Source: a virus. Taken from it: 29,454 bases of DNA. Position 1 is the first letter of the stretch. Each line of letters opens with the position of its first letter. Positions 21,491-29,163 of this stretch are shown in pieces. Where the stretch lies: positions 1,409-30,862 of IMG/VR virus record IMGVR_UViG_3300029448_007917; one strand, given 5' to 3'. The notes beneath the pieces are model-generated. The model searched no databases. It saw only the letters and a program-made list of their open reading frames with translations, and was not told the origin of the DNA. The translations under genes and the position numbers were made by a program.

Positions 21491-22112
21491 TCTTTTTTAT
21501 AAAATCATGCAAATTTTTTGCAATTAATTCATGTCCTCTTTGATTTGGATGATATTTGTTAGGTTTAATATATTCATTGTCTTGAAACTTTGTAAGTTCT
21601 AAAGTATTACTATTTGTCTTTGCTCCAAACATTTCGGTTGCACTTTGCGGCAAAAATTTCGTTGTGTCGATACCATAATATTTCCAATCAATATTTGTCC
21701 AGCCTTCCATATAGTAATCTTTATATCCTTTTTGTTGACACATTCTCTGCAGTGCTAGGATTGATATGTTTGCTTTGTGATAGTCCAAGGCATCTGATTG
21801 CACTTCACCGAAGTAAAATTTTGTTAATGCACTTTTATCTCCTGTTGGTCTTAAAATTTTTGCTTTGTTGTTTTCAAAATACAAATACCTTGCAGGATTA
21901 GTGATAAAAAATACACATATACAATCCTCTATTTTTTTCTTCATGAAATCATGTAATTGAATAACCAAAGAATCTATTGTGCTTCCTTGTTCAGCACAAT
22001 TAAAAAAATTGTTAGTGTTCAATCTTTCATGTAATAAATCACCAAACGCAAGTTCATGTGATTGTAATTCGGTACCTACTGGCCAACTATCACCAAATAC
22101 TGCTAGATTCAT
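21483..22112 (-). CDS. SGNH-hydrolase-like protein with altered catalytic Asp
   Basis: SGNH hydrolases remove or transfer acyl groups, for example O-acetyl on sugars. Block I is VFGDSWPVG (5-13) with S9 as nucleophile, and block V is NKYHPNQRGH (185-194) with H188. The position of the usual Asp in DxxH is N185, so the triad is incomplete or reduced to a dyad. GSTIDSL and ITNPARYLYF resemble blocks II and III. ATG 22112 overlaps the previous TGA. Acyl editing of the glycan is likely but not shown. Confidence 0.65.
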   Translation of the reverse strand: MNLAVFGDSWPVGTELQSHELAFGDLLHERLNTNNFFNCAEQGSTIDSLVIQLHDFMKKKIEDCICVFFITNPARYLYFENNKAKILRPTGDKSALTKFYFGEVQSDALDYHKANISILALQRMCQQKGYKDYYMEGWTNIDWKYYGIDTTKFLPQSATEMFGAKTNSNTLELTKFQDNEYIKPNKYHPNQRGHELIAKNLHDFIKKND

Positions 22113-22792
22113 TGCATTGCCTTTCTTAATCTTTTTACATCATCTGGAAAGAAACATTCTTTAGTTTTGTTATATAACCATTCGTCTCTTAATTGCACTG
22201 ATGATGTTCTTATTCTTTTTGCTGTTGAGTCTTGTGTAATTTTTTTTACTTTAACCATAACATCTTCTAAAAATATATATCTGTTGACTGCCACAGCAAG
22301 ATCTTTTGTGTAAGAATCAAGACACCAATGGTGGAATTGTGGCGGCCAAAAATAGCCTAGTGCATCACGCCACTGTCTTGCAATAGTAGGATGTGGACAA
22401 GTTTGATGTTCCATTCCGTGCTTTTTGCCAGTTGCTGTGCCAATTGCAAATATTCCATCTGGGTGTTGAGACAGTTGATCTAAAAATATTTGATCCCAAG
22501 AAGTTGTTATAAACTGTGCATCGTCACCTACCATTTTGTACATCTTACTGTGTTCGCTTTCAGCCAACACATTCCAACTCATCACTGTGCTTCTGTCAGG
22601 GCCGATGTCGACATGACGTAGATTGTGTTTTTTATACTCACCTAATGTAGAATCATCATCGTTGAGATAAAATTTTACTTTTATTTTGTCAGGCCACTTG
22701 GCTGTGTCATACGCAGACTCTTCCATTCTTTTTGCAAGATCGGGACGTCCTCTGCTGGGGCAACATATGGTTATATTAGTTTCTTTGTCCAT
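22109..22792 (-). CDS. GT2-like glycosyltransferase
   Basis: ITICCPSRGRPDLAKRMEES (7-26) is the N-terminal nucleotide-binding strand and helix of GT-A family 2 enzymes, and MVGDDAQFIT near residue 90 supplies a DxD-like metal site. WDQIFLDQLSQHPDGIFAIG fits the segment after it. Length 227 is short but includes the whole catalytic domain. It overlaps the epimerase gene by 22 bp and the SGNH gene by 4 bp. Confidence 0.7.
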   Translation of the reverse strand: MDKETNITICCPSRGRPDLAKRMEESAYDTAKWPDKIKVKFYLNDDDSTLGEYKKHNLRHVDIGPDRSTVMSWNVLAESEHSKMYKMVGDDAQFITTSWDQIFLDQLSQHPDGIFAIGTATGKKHGMEHQTCPHPTIARQWRDALGYFWPPQFHHWCLDSYTKDLAVAVNRYIFLEDVMVKVKKITQDSTAKRIRTSSVQLRDEWLYNKTKECFFPDDVKRLRKAMQ

Positions 22793-23775
22793 GTGGTTGG
22801 CGTATGCTCGTTGTCAATTTCTATAGGCAAGGAGTAATTAAATTTTCTTATACCTCTTGTCCTAATGTATTGTAACGTATTTTGTATGCCTTCTGCAATA
22901 GAAACTTTGGTTTCGTAATTAAAAAATTTTCTGATCTTGTCAGATGAACACGTTGCATATTTTACTTCTTTGGGTCTGCCTGGCATGTATTCATGTTCTC
23001 CATTGAAACCAGTCGCATTGGCAGTAAGGTTAGCAAGTTCGTTGATAGTAACGTAATCCTCATCTGGTCCTATGTTAAAAATTTGGCCTATCGCAGACTC
23101 ATCAAAACAGACTTTATCAAACACCTGTAAAGTATCATCTATATATGAGAAACATCTTTTCTGTTCACCGTCGCCGTATATTATGCAAGGTTTTCCCTGC
23201 AAGTTTCTGTGTAAGAATATCGATACCACATTTCTAAATGGATCATCATACACTTGATTAGGCCCATAGATATTATGCGGAACCACAATAGTCCAGTCTA
23301 TTCCGTTTACATCACACAAACATTTCACAGTGTCCTCGGCCGCAACTTTGGCAATGCCGTATGGGTCTTCTGGTTCTGGTTTCATATCTTCTGTAAACGG
23401 TGGTTCTTGCTTCCCATAACGAGCCATAGAACTCATGTATACAAAACGGTTAATCTTGTGCTTTATGGATGCGGATAACACGTTTACAGTAGCATCAAAT
23501 GTGTTTCGTGTTACTAGTACCGGCGACACAACACTTAGGCCTTCATATGCTGTGCAGGCCGCATGAATTACAAGTTCAAATTTTTCTTTAGCAAACAGCT
23601 GATCGAGTGCTGATTGATCACAGCAATCTATTCTTAGTGTTTGAACTTCTGTAAGATTATCGTCATACCCTCCTACGCCATTGTCAATACCAATTACTGT
23701 GTGGCCTTGATTATGATATCTCTTAGCAAGATGCGAACCTACAAAACCTAAAGATCCTGTAACTAATATCTTCAT
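22771..23775 (-). CDS. NAD-dependent nucleotide-sugar epimerase/dehydratase (extended SDR)
   Basis: The Rossmann dinucleotide motif is TGSLGFVGSH (6-15), and the catalytic pair Y139 and K143 (PYGIAKVAAE) follows YMSSMARYG (113-121). DNIYGPNQ-like VPHNIYGPNQVYDD and the GDGEQKRCFSYIDD block are typical of UDP/GDP-sugar epimerases and dehydratases. Length 334 is complete. It should make or interconvert an activated sugar for the transferases around it. The exact reaction cannot be told from sequence alone. Confidence 0.88.
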   Translation of the reverse strand: MKILVTGSLGFVGSHLAKRYHNQGHTVIGIDNGVGGYDDNLTEVQTLRIDCCDQSALDQLFAKEKFELVIHAACTAYEGLSVVSPVLVTRNTFDATVNVLSASIKHKINRFVYMSSMARYGKQEPPFTEDMKPEPEDPYGIAKVAAEDTVKCLCDVNGIDWTIVVPHNIYGPNQVYDDPFRNVVSIFLHRNLQGKPCIIYGDGEQKRCFSYIDDTLQVFDKVCFDESAIGQIFNIGPDEDYVTINELANLTANATGFNGEHEYMPGRPKEVKYATCSSDKIRKFFNYETKVSIAEGIQNTLQYIRTRGIRKFNYSLPIEIDNEHTPTTWTKKLI

Positions 23776-24317
23776 TCATATACCCCAATTGATCCAACTT
23801 TGTGTTTTGGGGGTCCTAATATTTCTTCGACCGCTTTTTGTACGCCTGTATTTCTATGGAAAAAATCGTGGAACACAATTTTACCTTCTGACAATATATG
23901 CACATTCTTTGTTAACAATTTCATCCATTCATACGTATGATTTGCATCAATAAAAATTAGATCGTAAAATTCAGGCAAAGGCTTTTGATTCAATTCCATC
24001 ACATAATTGATTGCATCAGCAGTGACATAATTTATATTGATGTCTACTTTTATATTTTGTTTTGTTTGTAAAATGTTTTCTTCGAACACATCCAAAGTTG
24101 TGATTGACCCTTTATTGCCTGCGTCGTATTTTGCTTGAGCCATTATACTTGTAGACAGGCCGTGGTAACAACCAAGTTCTAGTATAGTGGACGATTGATA
24201 TGCACACTCATACAAATAATGTGCTTCTATAGGTTGCAACCAACCTTTTATATCTGATTTGATTACACCATTTTCTGTTGGCAAGTGTAATAGGCTGTCA
24301 TGATATTCATTTAACAT
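23772..24317 (-). CDS. Class I SAM-dependent methyltransferase (Methyltransf_24-like)
   Basis: ILELGCYHGLSTSIMA (45-60) is the SAM-binding motif I, and DLIFIDANHTYEWM (about 118-131) is the conserved strand with the Asp-x-x-His characteristic of this group. HDFFHRNTGVQKAV follows. Length 181. Such enzymes commonly O-methylate sugars in surface polysaccharides. It overlaps the FkbM gene by 11 bp and the epimerase gene by 4 bp. Confidence 0.82.
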   Translation of the reverse strand: MLNEYHDSLLHLPTENGVIKSDIKGWLQPIEAHYLYECAYQSSTILELGCYHGLSTSIMAQAKYDAGNKGSITTLDVFEENILQTKQNIKVDININYVTADAINYVMELNQKPLPEFYDLIFIDANHTYEWMKLLTKNVHILSEGKIVFHDFFHRNTGVQKAVEEILGPPKHKVGSIGVYE

Positions 24318-24939
24318 AGATACAGTCTCTAGTAACTTTCACTGCTCTTTGATATCCAAGTTCAACTAATAAGTTGTGACTGTCATTTTTGGTGTAACCA
24401 TATGCTTCTGAATTAAGCACACATCTTTCTATTATTATGACAGGCGAACAACGTTCTAGTGTTTTCCTTGCTCCGTTAAGTACAGGGATTTCAAGTCCCT
24501 CTACATCTATCTTTAAAACATCAATTACATCATAGTTGTGTTCGTCCATTGTTTTCAAAACAATATCGCCTTCTTCGCCGGGCCATACTCTTGTAGAGCC
24601 TAGATGTTCCTCTATTGCAACTGCAAGTTTACCTTTGCCTGGTTTGTCTGCAAGTCCATATTCATTAAGAGTAATGTTTGTTTTGTTTTTTGTGTTTATT
24701 TTAAAACATTCTATATTGTAATCAGCAGGCTCAAATGCAGTGACTTGATCAAAAATATCAGCATAATAATTTGCCCATCTTCCAACGTTTCCGCCAACGT
24801 CTATCATGTGTGTTCTTCCGTTTGTTCGTTTCAATACCTCTTCATGTATTTTGTTGTCGTGCTCTTTTACATTGCCGCCAACATGATGTACCGGGTCGTC
24901 TCCGTCCGGAATATAATAACCGTCCTCTAGAAGTTTCAT
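24307..24939 (-). CDS. FkbM family methyltransferase
   Basis: MIDVGGNVGRWANYYADIF (45-63) is motif I of FkbM enzymes, VTAFEPADYNIECF the acidic-loop strand, and VLKIDVEGLEIPVLNGA the hallmark DxEG block. Length 210 from ATG 24939, which overlaps the preceding TGA as ATGA; the longer in-frame start at 24978 would lie inside the epimerase gene. FkbM proteins methylate hydroxyls of sugars or polyketides; here glycan methylation is likely. Confidence 0.88.
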   Translation of the reverse strand: MKLLEDGYYIPDGDDPVHHVGGNVKEHDNKIHEEVLKRTNGRTHMIDVGGNVGRWANYYADIFDQVTAFEPADYNIECFKINTKNKTNITLNEYGLADKPGKGKLAVAIEEHLGSTRVWPGEEGDIVLKTMDEHNYDVIDVLKIDVEGLEIPVLNGARKTLERCSPVIIIERCVLNSEAYGYTKNDSHNLLVELGYQRAVKVTRDCIYVK

Positions 24940-25658
24940 CTCAATTTTGTTTCCATTACGTTTACTTTTGGCTCCCATCCTAAAGATCGTAATCTACTTG
25001 ATGGCAATACATTTGATTCAAGTTCAAAATCTTCGCCATCTGTCACTGGCACATCAAATCCATTTTTTGCCACAAGTTGATCGACCTTAAATGCAATACC
25101 GCATCCACATTCAAAGACACCCTGTTCATCAGGATTATCGATTATGGTTTGTATGGCACTTACAACATCGGCAACATTAATAAAATCGCGAGTATGTGTT
25201 GTTGCATATTTTACTATGCCCAATTTGATTTTTGATATCAACATTGTATCTCTTGCACCATCTCCCCATACAGTTGAAAAACGTAATCCTACTGAATTTT
25301 TTGGAGCCATAAATTCATCAACATATTTTGAGAGTGCATATGGATTTCGATGCCATTCTAAACAAGCAGAAGAAGAAGCATATATGACTCTAATATTATT
25401 GTCTTTGCATTGTTCGAAAACTGTTCTGCATTTGACAACATTTTCATCCCAATATAAATCAGGATTTGTAAAACTTTCTCTGATGTCTGCCTTAGCCGCT
25501 AAGTGAATACACAAATCTGATTTAGGGTCTATTGTAAAATTCACTATGTCTTTGTTAATTAACAGATCCCAACAGTCTACTGTATGTCCATTTGCTTCTA
25601 AATGATTACGCAGATGTGTGCCAATAAAACCATGTGAACCTGTAAGTGTGATGTGCAT
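24936..25658 (-). CDS. Short NAD-dependent sugar epimerase/reductase
   Basis: TGSHGFIGTHL (6-16) is the NAD(P)-binding glycine motif, YASSSACLEW (93-102) holds the catalytic serine region and NPYALSKYVDEF (105-116) gives Y107 and K111. At 240 residues it is about 70 shorter than typical extended SDRs, mainly in the C-terminal substrate domain. It is not a close copy of the epimerase at 22771. The spacing to the upstream GT25 gene is 4 bp. The substrate is unknown. Confidence 0.82.
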   Translation of the reverse strand: MHITLTGSHGFIGTHLRNHLEANGHTVDCWDLLINKDIVNFTIDPKSDLCIHLAAKADIRESFTNPDLYWDENVVKCRTVFEQCKDNNIRVIYASSSACLEWHRNPYALSKYVDEFMAPKNSVGLRFSTVWGDGARDTMLISKIKLGIVKYATTHTRDFINVADVVSAIQTIIDNPDEQGVFECGCGIAFKVDQLVAKNGFDVPVTDGEDFELESNVLPSSRLRSLGWEPKVNVMETKLR

Positions 25659-25662
25659 ACGT

Positions 25663-26295
25663 CTATATATAGAAGTTTCTGTTGGACGTTAATGATTCTT
25701 GATTGTTCACTTTGACTGCTCTTGGAGTCACCACTTGTATGTTACAGTATAGATCTTTCACAAACATGTCAGCGGCAGTTAATCCTTCTTCATATGCTCC
25801 ACGTATCAAACGTTTTGCAGTTTCAGGTTTGACCACATATCCATATGTGCCTTGCAGTTGTTGTTGTCCTTTGCGATAGTGTTCTAATTTTTCAACAGCA
25901 GGTACTTTGCCTAAATCAGGATCTGGCTCAACAAATCTGTGTTTGTCTAAATGCAATAATTTATCAAAAGGAGTTTTGTATGAGTCTGACACCACAATAG
26001 AATCATGTTCTAGAATCACAACTGTTTCATCCAGTGCAACACATTTTTTCCACATTTCTAAATGTGAAATCATACATCCACGCACTCCGCCTTTCTTCCA
26101 TTTGATGTCATACAGTTTTGGTCCTGGAGAATATGGCCTAAGATTTTCACGTTGAATATATTCATCTGCACGTGATGGTGTATAACCTTCAAACATTTCA
26201 GCATCCAGTCCGTGTGCTTTGGCACTTATCATGGCTTCGATAGCAGGTTGGTGTGTGCTTTCTACTTCTTTAAGAAATAATACAAATGCTTTCAT
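25663..26295 (-). CDS. GT25-like LPS glycosyltransferase
   Basis: GGVRGCMISHLEMWKKCV (69-86) and VVILEHDSIVV (92-102) are the two hallmark blocks of family 25 LPS glycosyltransferases, followed by QGTYGYVVKPETAKRLI (148-164). The usual LEDD is LEHD here. Length 210. GT25 enzymes add galactose or glucose to LPS core. ATG 26295 overlaps the preceding TGA. This is one of the clearest signs that the cassette acts on a cell-surface glycan. Confidence 0.85.
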   Translation of the reverse strand: MKAFVLFLKEVESTHQPAIEAMISAKAHGLDAEMFEGYTPSRADEYIQRENLRPYSPGPKLYDIKWKKGGVRGCMISHLEMWKKCVALDETVVILEHDSIVVSDSYKTPFDKLLHLDKHRFVEPDPDLGKVPAVEKLEHYRKGQQQLQGTYGYVVKPETAKRLIRGAYEEGLTAADMFVKDLYCNIQVVTPRAVKVNNQESLTSNRNFYI

Positions 26296-26921
26296 GCTAT
26301 TTTTCCTGCCGCCTGTAAAAATTCATTACGGGAAAAAAATTGTATGTTTCGACCCCATTCTTTACACGCCAACAATTCATGGTTCCATACATTTTCCCAT
26401 TTGGCCAAATCAGCACGTTCAAATGCATGTATTTGTCCAAACACTATTATAGTATCATTTGTAATTTTGTCATCTAATGCATTCAAAATTTGTTTGGCTG
26501 ATCTATAGTAATTAGAATCTATATGTAAAAAACTTATTGACTCGTTGTGTTGTGCCTTAAACTTTGGCAATGTATCTTCAAACAACCCACTCCAAAATAT
26601 TTGTGTGTCATCTGATTCAGGTATTGTCTTTGCGGCAAGATGCGGTCCGGTTTTTTCTGGTTCCACTAGTCTTGCTAGTTGTAGTGGCCATGGCAGTCCG
26701 GTCCAAGAATCAAATCCATGCACTACTTCTGCATATTCTTTGATAACGTTAAACGTTCTTCGATCTCTTACACCAAACTCTAAAAATAAATTTTTTGTTG
26801 TTACTTGTTCTAGTGCATATCTTAAATGTTGCACAACATCTTTGTTGGGAAAAATTTTTATATTGTTTATGCTGTGATCTGCAAACCAAGTGTCTGCATC
26901 ATTTTTTGATAATGGACCCAT
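26292..26921 (-). CDS. TylF-like SAM-dependent methyltransferase
   Basis: LFLEFGVRDRRTFNVI (45-60), VHGFDSWTGLPW (67-78) and ISFLHIDSNYYRSAKQIL (129-146) match the macrocin O-methyltransferase (TylF) family, which methylates sugar hydroxyls with a divalent metal. The LEFG-V-x-G motif has Arg-Asp-Arg in place of the usual glycine-rich end, so SAM binding may differ. Length 209. It overlaps the GIY-YIG gene by 23 bp. Confidence 0.75.
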   Translation of the reverse strand: MGPLSKNDADTWFADHSINNIKIFPNKDVVQHLRYALEQVTTKNLFLEFGVRDRRTFNVIKEYAEVVHGFDSWTGLPWPLQLARLVEPEKTGPHLAAKTIPESDDTQIFWSGLFEDTLPKFKAQHNESISFLHIDSNYYRSAKQILNALDDKITNDTIIVFGQIHAFERADLAKWENVWNHELLACKEWGRNIQFFSRNEFLQAAGKIA

Positions 26922-27312
26922 GTACTCTTACCCTTATATGGCCGTTGTAGTAATCGTCTGATTCAAGTACGCCTCTAGCAAACTGCTCTTTGGCTTCTAA
27001 ATAATTGCACTCACCTTTTGACCTGCAAAAATATAATATTTCTCTTTTGAATTTTTCTTTGCCTAGTTTGTTTACATCTTCTGTTAGCAAATCACTTGAT
27101 CCATAATAATCTTGCCAGTCACTTTCTACTGTGTGTCTGCGTTTATTTTTCCTGCCTTTGAGAGGCGGTCTTGATCTTTTAAATTTTGCCAGTTTTTTGC
27201 CCACGTACATTCTACCTGTTTTGGTGTTAGTAATGAGATACACAAACCCAACACATTCTTCTGGTAATGTATCTAGTGGCTTGCCTTGATATGTCCAATT
27301 GACTTTTGTCAT
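26899..27312 (-). CDS. GIY-YIG nuclease-domain protein (SegE-like)
   Basis: GFVYLITNTKTGRMYVGKK (22-40) is a clear GIY-YIG motif (FVY and YVG). It is followed by a basic RSRPPLKGRKNKRR stretch and by YLEAKEQ (104-110), with E106 or E109 as the metal-binding glutamate. Length 137. In T4-like phages such proteins are homing or structure-specific endonucleases of the Seg type. It stands first in the long glycan-side unit, which fits a homing role at a junction of gene modules. A -10-like TATAAT lies at 27328-27323, but with no good -35. Confidence 0.82.
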   Translation of the reverse strand: MTKVNWTYQGKPLDTLPEECVGFVYLITNTKTGRMYVGKKLAKFKRSRPPLKGRKNKRRHTVESDWQDYYGSSDLLTEDVNKLGKEKFKREILYFCRSKGECNYLEAKEQFARGVLESDDYYNGHIRVRVHGSIIKK

Positions 27313-27327
27313 GCTTTATTTTATTAT
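27299..27327 (+). promoter_or_regulatory. Candidate plus-strand promoter (TTGACT-17-TATTAT)
   Basis: TTGACT at 27299-27304 and TATTAT at 27322-27327 are 17 bp apart. Seven bases follow before ATG 27335, so this too would give a leaderless or nearly leaderless message. Its -35 box lies in the start of the divergent GIY-YIG gene. Confidence 0.45.
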
Positions 27328-27334
27328 ATACTAT

Positions 27335-27868
27335 ATGCATGATGCCACACAACCAGTAATCGATAGTATTCTCCAGTGGATGGAAAAGTTCGTAGAAGTA
27401 CCACATCCATCATTTGGTAACATGCCTCCATGTCCTTATGCACGGCAATACAGGGTGCAAGACAAGATTAAAATTGTACAAGCACCTTTAAATGCCAAAG
27501 GCGATCCGCCCGATATTTGGGAAACTGCTGAACAAGTGTTTGATACATGGAACGATGACTTTGAAGCCATCATTGTGGCACGTGAACACGTGGCCCGTCG
27601 ATATAATAGTGCAGAAGCAGTATCGGCTCAAATTAAAGAATTGAATGACAAATACAAATCAAAGGATTTAGTGGCCCTGGAAGATCATCCAATGGACCCC
27701 GAAGAGATTGACGGCGTACGAATGAACCATGGCGGTTTGATTCTTGTTGTGATACAACGTTTGAGCAAGATAAACAAACACTCAGAGATGCTTAAAGGTG
27801 GAGAATACTACGATAAATGGTCGCAAGAAAATTTAGATGATGTTGTGAATTGGCGATTTAAGAAATAG
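27335..27868 (+). CDS. Hypothetical protein with conserved PPCPYA motif, 177 residues
   Basis: The strongest feature is FGNMPPCPYARQYRVQDKIK (about 27-46), a Cys-Pro block that looks functionally constrained and might bind a metal or be redox active. The rest is helical, with EAIIVAREHVARRY and a C-terminal GGEYYDKWSQENLDD. I do not recognise the family name. ATG 27335 is preferred to an in-frame TTG at 27299, on promoter placement. It converges on a small minus-strand gene with an 11-bp overlap. Confidence 0.6.
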   Translation: MHDATQPVIDSILQWMEKFVEVPHPSFGNMPPCPYARQYRVQDKIKIVQAPLNAKGDPPDIWETAEQVFDTWNDDFEAIIVAREHVARRYNSAEAVSAQIKELNDKYKSKDLVALEDHPMDPEEIDGVRMNHGGLILVVIQRLSKINKHSEMLKGGEYYDKWSQENLDDVVNWRFKK

Positions 27869-28046
27869 ACTTTAATGCTTCTAACTTGTCCATAGCTGTT
27901 GCCAACACATCTAGTTTTTTCTCTGCAGTAGCAACATAGTCAATGTGTTCTGCAACTCCTATTTGCTTTTCTAAAAAAATATTTAGATCTGCTTTGGCAA
28001 CTTCTATATCACCTTCTAGTTTTTTTATCAGTGCTTGGTAAATCAT
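27858..28046 (-). CDS. Small helical hypothetical protein, 62 residues
   Basis: The whole protein is predicted to be helical with heptad-like spacing (MIYQALIKKLEGDIEVAKAD; AEKKLDVLATAMDKLEAL), so it may form a coiled coil. AAGGAG lies well before ATG 28046. Similar short coiled-coil proteins are common and unassigned in phages. It is isolated on its strand, separated from the next minus gene by a hairpin. Confidence 0.65.
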   Translation of the reverse strand: MIYQALIKKLEGDIEVAKADLNIFLEKQIGVAEHIDYVATAEKKLDVLATAMDKLEALKSIS

Positions 28047-28091
28047 TTTATCTCCTTATTGCTATTGCTAACTATTTGCAATACGTTATTC

Positions 28092-28119
28092 ACAAGAAAA
28101 GGAAACACAAGGTTTCCTT
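28092..28119 (-). terminator. Likely intrinsic terminator after the arginyltransferase-like gene
   Basis: On the minus strand AAGGAAAC and GTTTCCTT form an 8-bp perfect stem (28119-28112 with 28106-28099) around a 5-base loop. A T-rich run (TTTTCTT, including the end of the stem) follows. It lies 17 bp past the stop at 28136. The stem has only three G-C pairs, so strength is moderate. Confidence 0.55.
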
Positions 28120-28135
28120 CTTACTGTTACTTATA

Positions 28136-28813
28136 TTAGAATACTATCTTAAAGTCAATATCTTTTTGTATTGCAGAATTGTATGCATCTTTATCATCAC
28201 TCCACTTAGATCCAGTCCACCATTCAAATCCTGGGATACTACTTTTCCATTTGCAGGACCGGTCATAACTGGCCCCTAGATAGAACCAATCATATTTCAT
28301 TTGAGATGCTTGGTGTACTTCATGCCACAAACTGTATTTTCCTAGTTGTAATTTGAAGTCAGCATAGTTCCAAGCCATTTGCCAATTGTCTAAACATTTT
28401 CCATACACACTCCATATAGAAAATCCAATCAGATCTTCATGTAACCTGTATAACCAAACGACATCGGTAGCATCTATTTCATTTAACGGATTAGGATCCA
28501 GCATAGTAAAGCCGTGATGTTTGATGTAAGAGTCGTACACCAAAGCCAGTTGATCCATTAGTGCCTTTGCTTCTGTGCCTGTGATTTTTTCTGCTGTAAT
28601 ATCAGGATCGGTTTTTGGTTCTTTTGCTTTGTCAATAAATTTTGATATGTTGATTCTCACAGCACGAACTTGTTGCCACCCTTCATCCAATTGTACAAAT
28701 CCTTGTGCAAGTGCATCTTCATATTCTTGTGGTTGTGGATCTGCCCAAACTTTTACTACTTGAATATCTTGTTTGTCTAGTTTGCCAAATAAATGTTCAT
28801 ACCAAATTTTCAT
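28136..28813 (-). CDS. GNAT-fold protein resembling arginyl-tRNA--protein transferase
   Basis: The C-terminal half resembles the ATE catalytic domain: LGKYSLWHEVHQASQ followed by YDWFYLGASYDRSCKWK and a late WWTGSKW. This compares with SLG...E...A...Y.YLGYYI...MxYK and the PxExLxxxxW end in ATE. VVWLYRLHEDLIGFSIW fits the beta hairpin before it. The N-terminal Cys-rich ATE domain is absent at 225 residues. ATG 28813 is chosen because further upstream the frame overlaps the divergent DUF6614-like gene. Aminoacyl transfer to a protein N-terminus is a possible role, unproven. Confidence 0.5.
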   Translation of the reverse strand: MKIWYEHLFGKLDKQDIQVVKVWADPQPQEYEDALAQGFVQLDEGWQQVRAVRINISKFIDKAKEPKTDPDITAEKITGTEAKALMDQLALVYDSYIKHHGFTMLDPNPLNEIDATDVVWLYRLHEDLIGFSIWSVYGKCLDNWQMAWNYADFKLQLGKYSLWHEVHQASQMKYDWFYLGASYDRSCKWKSSIPGFEWWTGSKWSDDKDAYNSAIQKDIDFKIVF

Positions 28814-28830
28814 ATGTAAGTACTCTGTAT

Positions 28831-29163
28831 ATGGATATCTATCATATTTTTGCCGATCACCACCCTGATGTGAATGCTCATGATTTTGCTCACAAAATGA
28901 AAGCATTCTTAGATGGACTTGTGGATATGGGTAAGATGCAGAACTACAGATTAACAAGAGCCAAGTTAGGATTCAGATCAATGGATCTTCCTGAGTTTCA
29001 TGTTATGATGGAATTCAATAATATGCAACAACTAGATGATGCTATGACTTCTGTAATACGCAATGAAGAAAGCATAGATGAAAAACATGTCAATTTTAAT
29101 CAACTAGTAGACAGCGAAACCATACAGCATTTTTTATACAGAGATTTTCCAGATCAATTGTAG
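28831..29163 (+). CDS. DUF6614-like protein, 110 residues
   Basis: MDIYHIFADHHPDVNAHDF at the start, YRLTRAKLGFR (about 40-50), LPEFHVMMEF and the C-terminal FLYRDFPD match the pattern I associate with the DUF6614 family, small ferredoxin-like-fold proteins seen in marine and other bacteria. The function of the family is unknown to me. ATG 28831 gives a normal length; frames reaching further upstream lie within the divergent gene. It overlaps convergently with the amidinotransferase gene by 10 bp. Confidence 0.65.
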   Translation: MDIYHIFADHHPDVNAHDFAHKMKAFLDGLVDMGKMQNYRLTRAKLGFRSMDLPEFHVMMEFNNMQQLDDAMTSVIRNEESIDEKHVNFNQLVDSETIQHFLYRDFPDQL

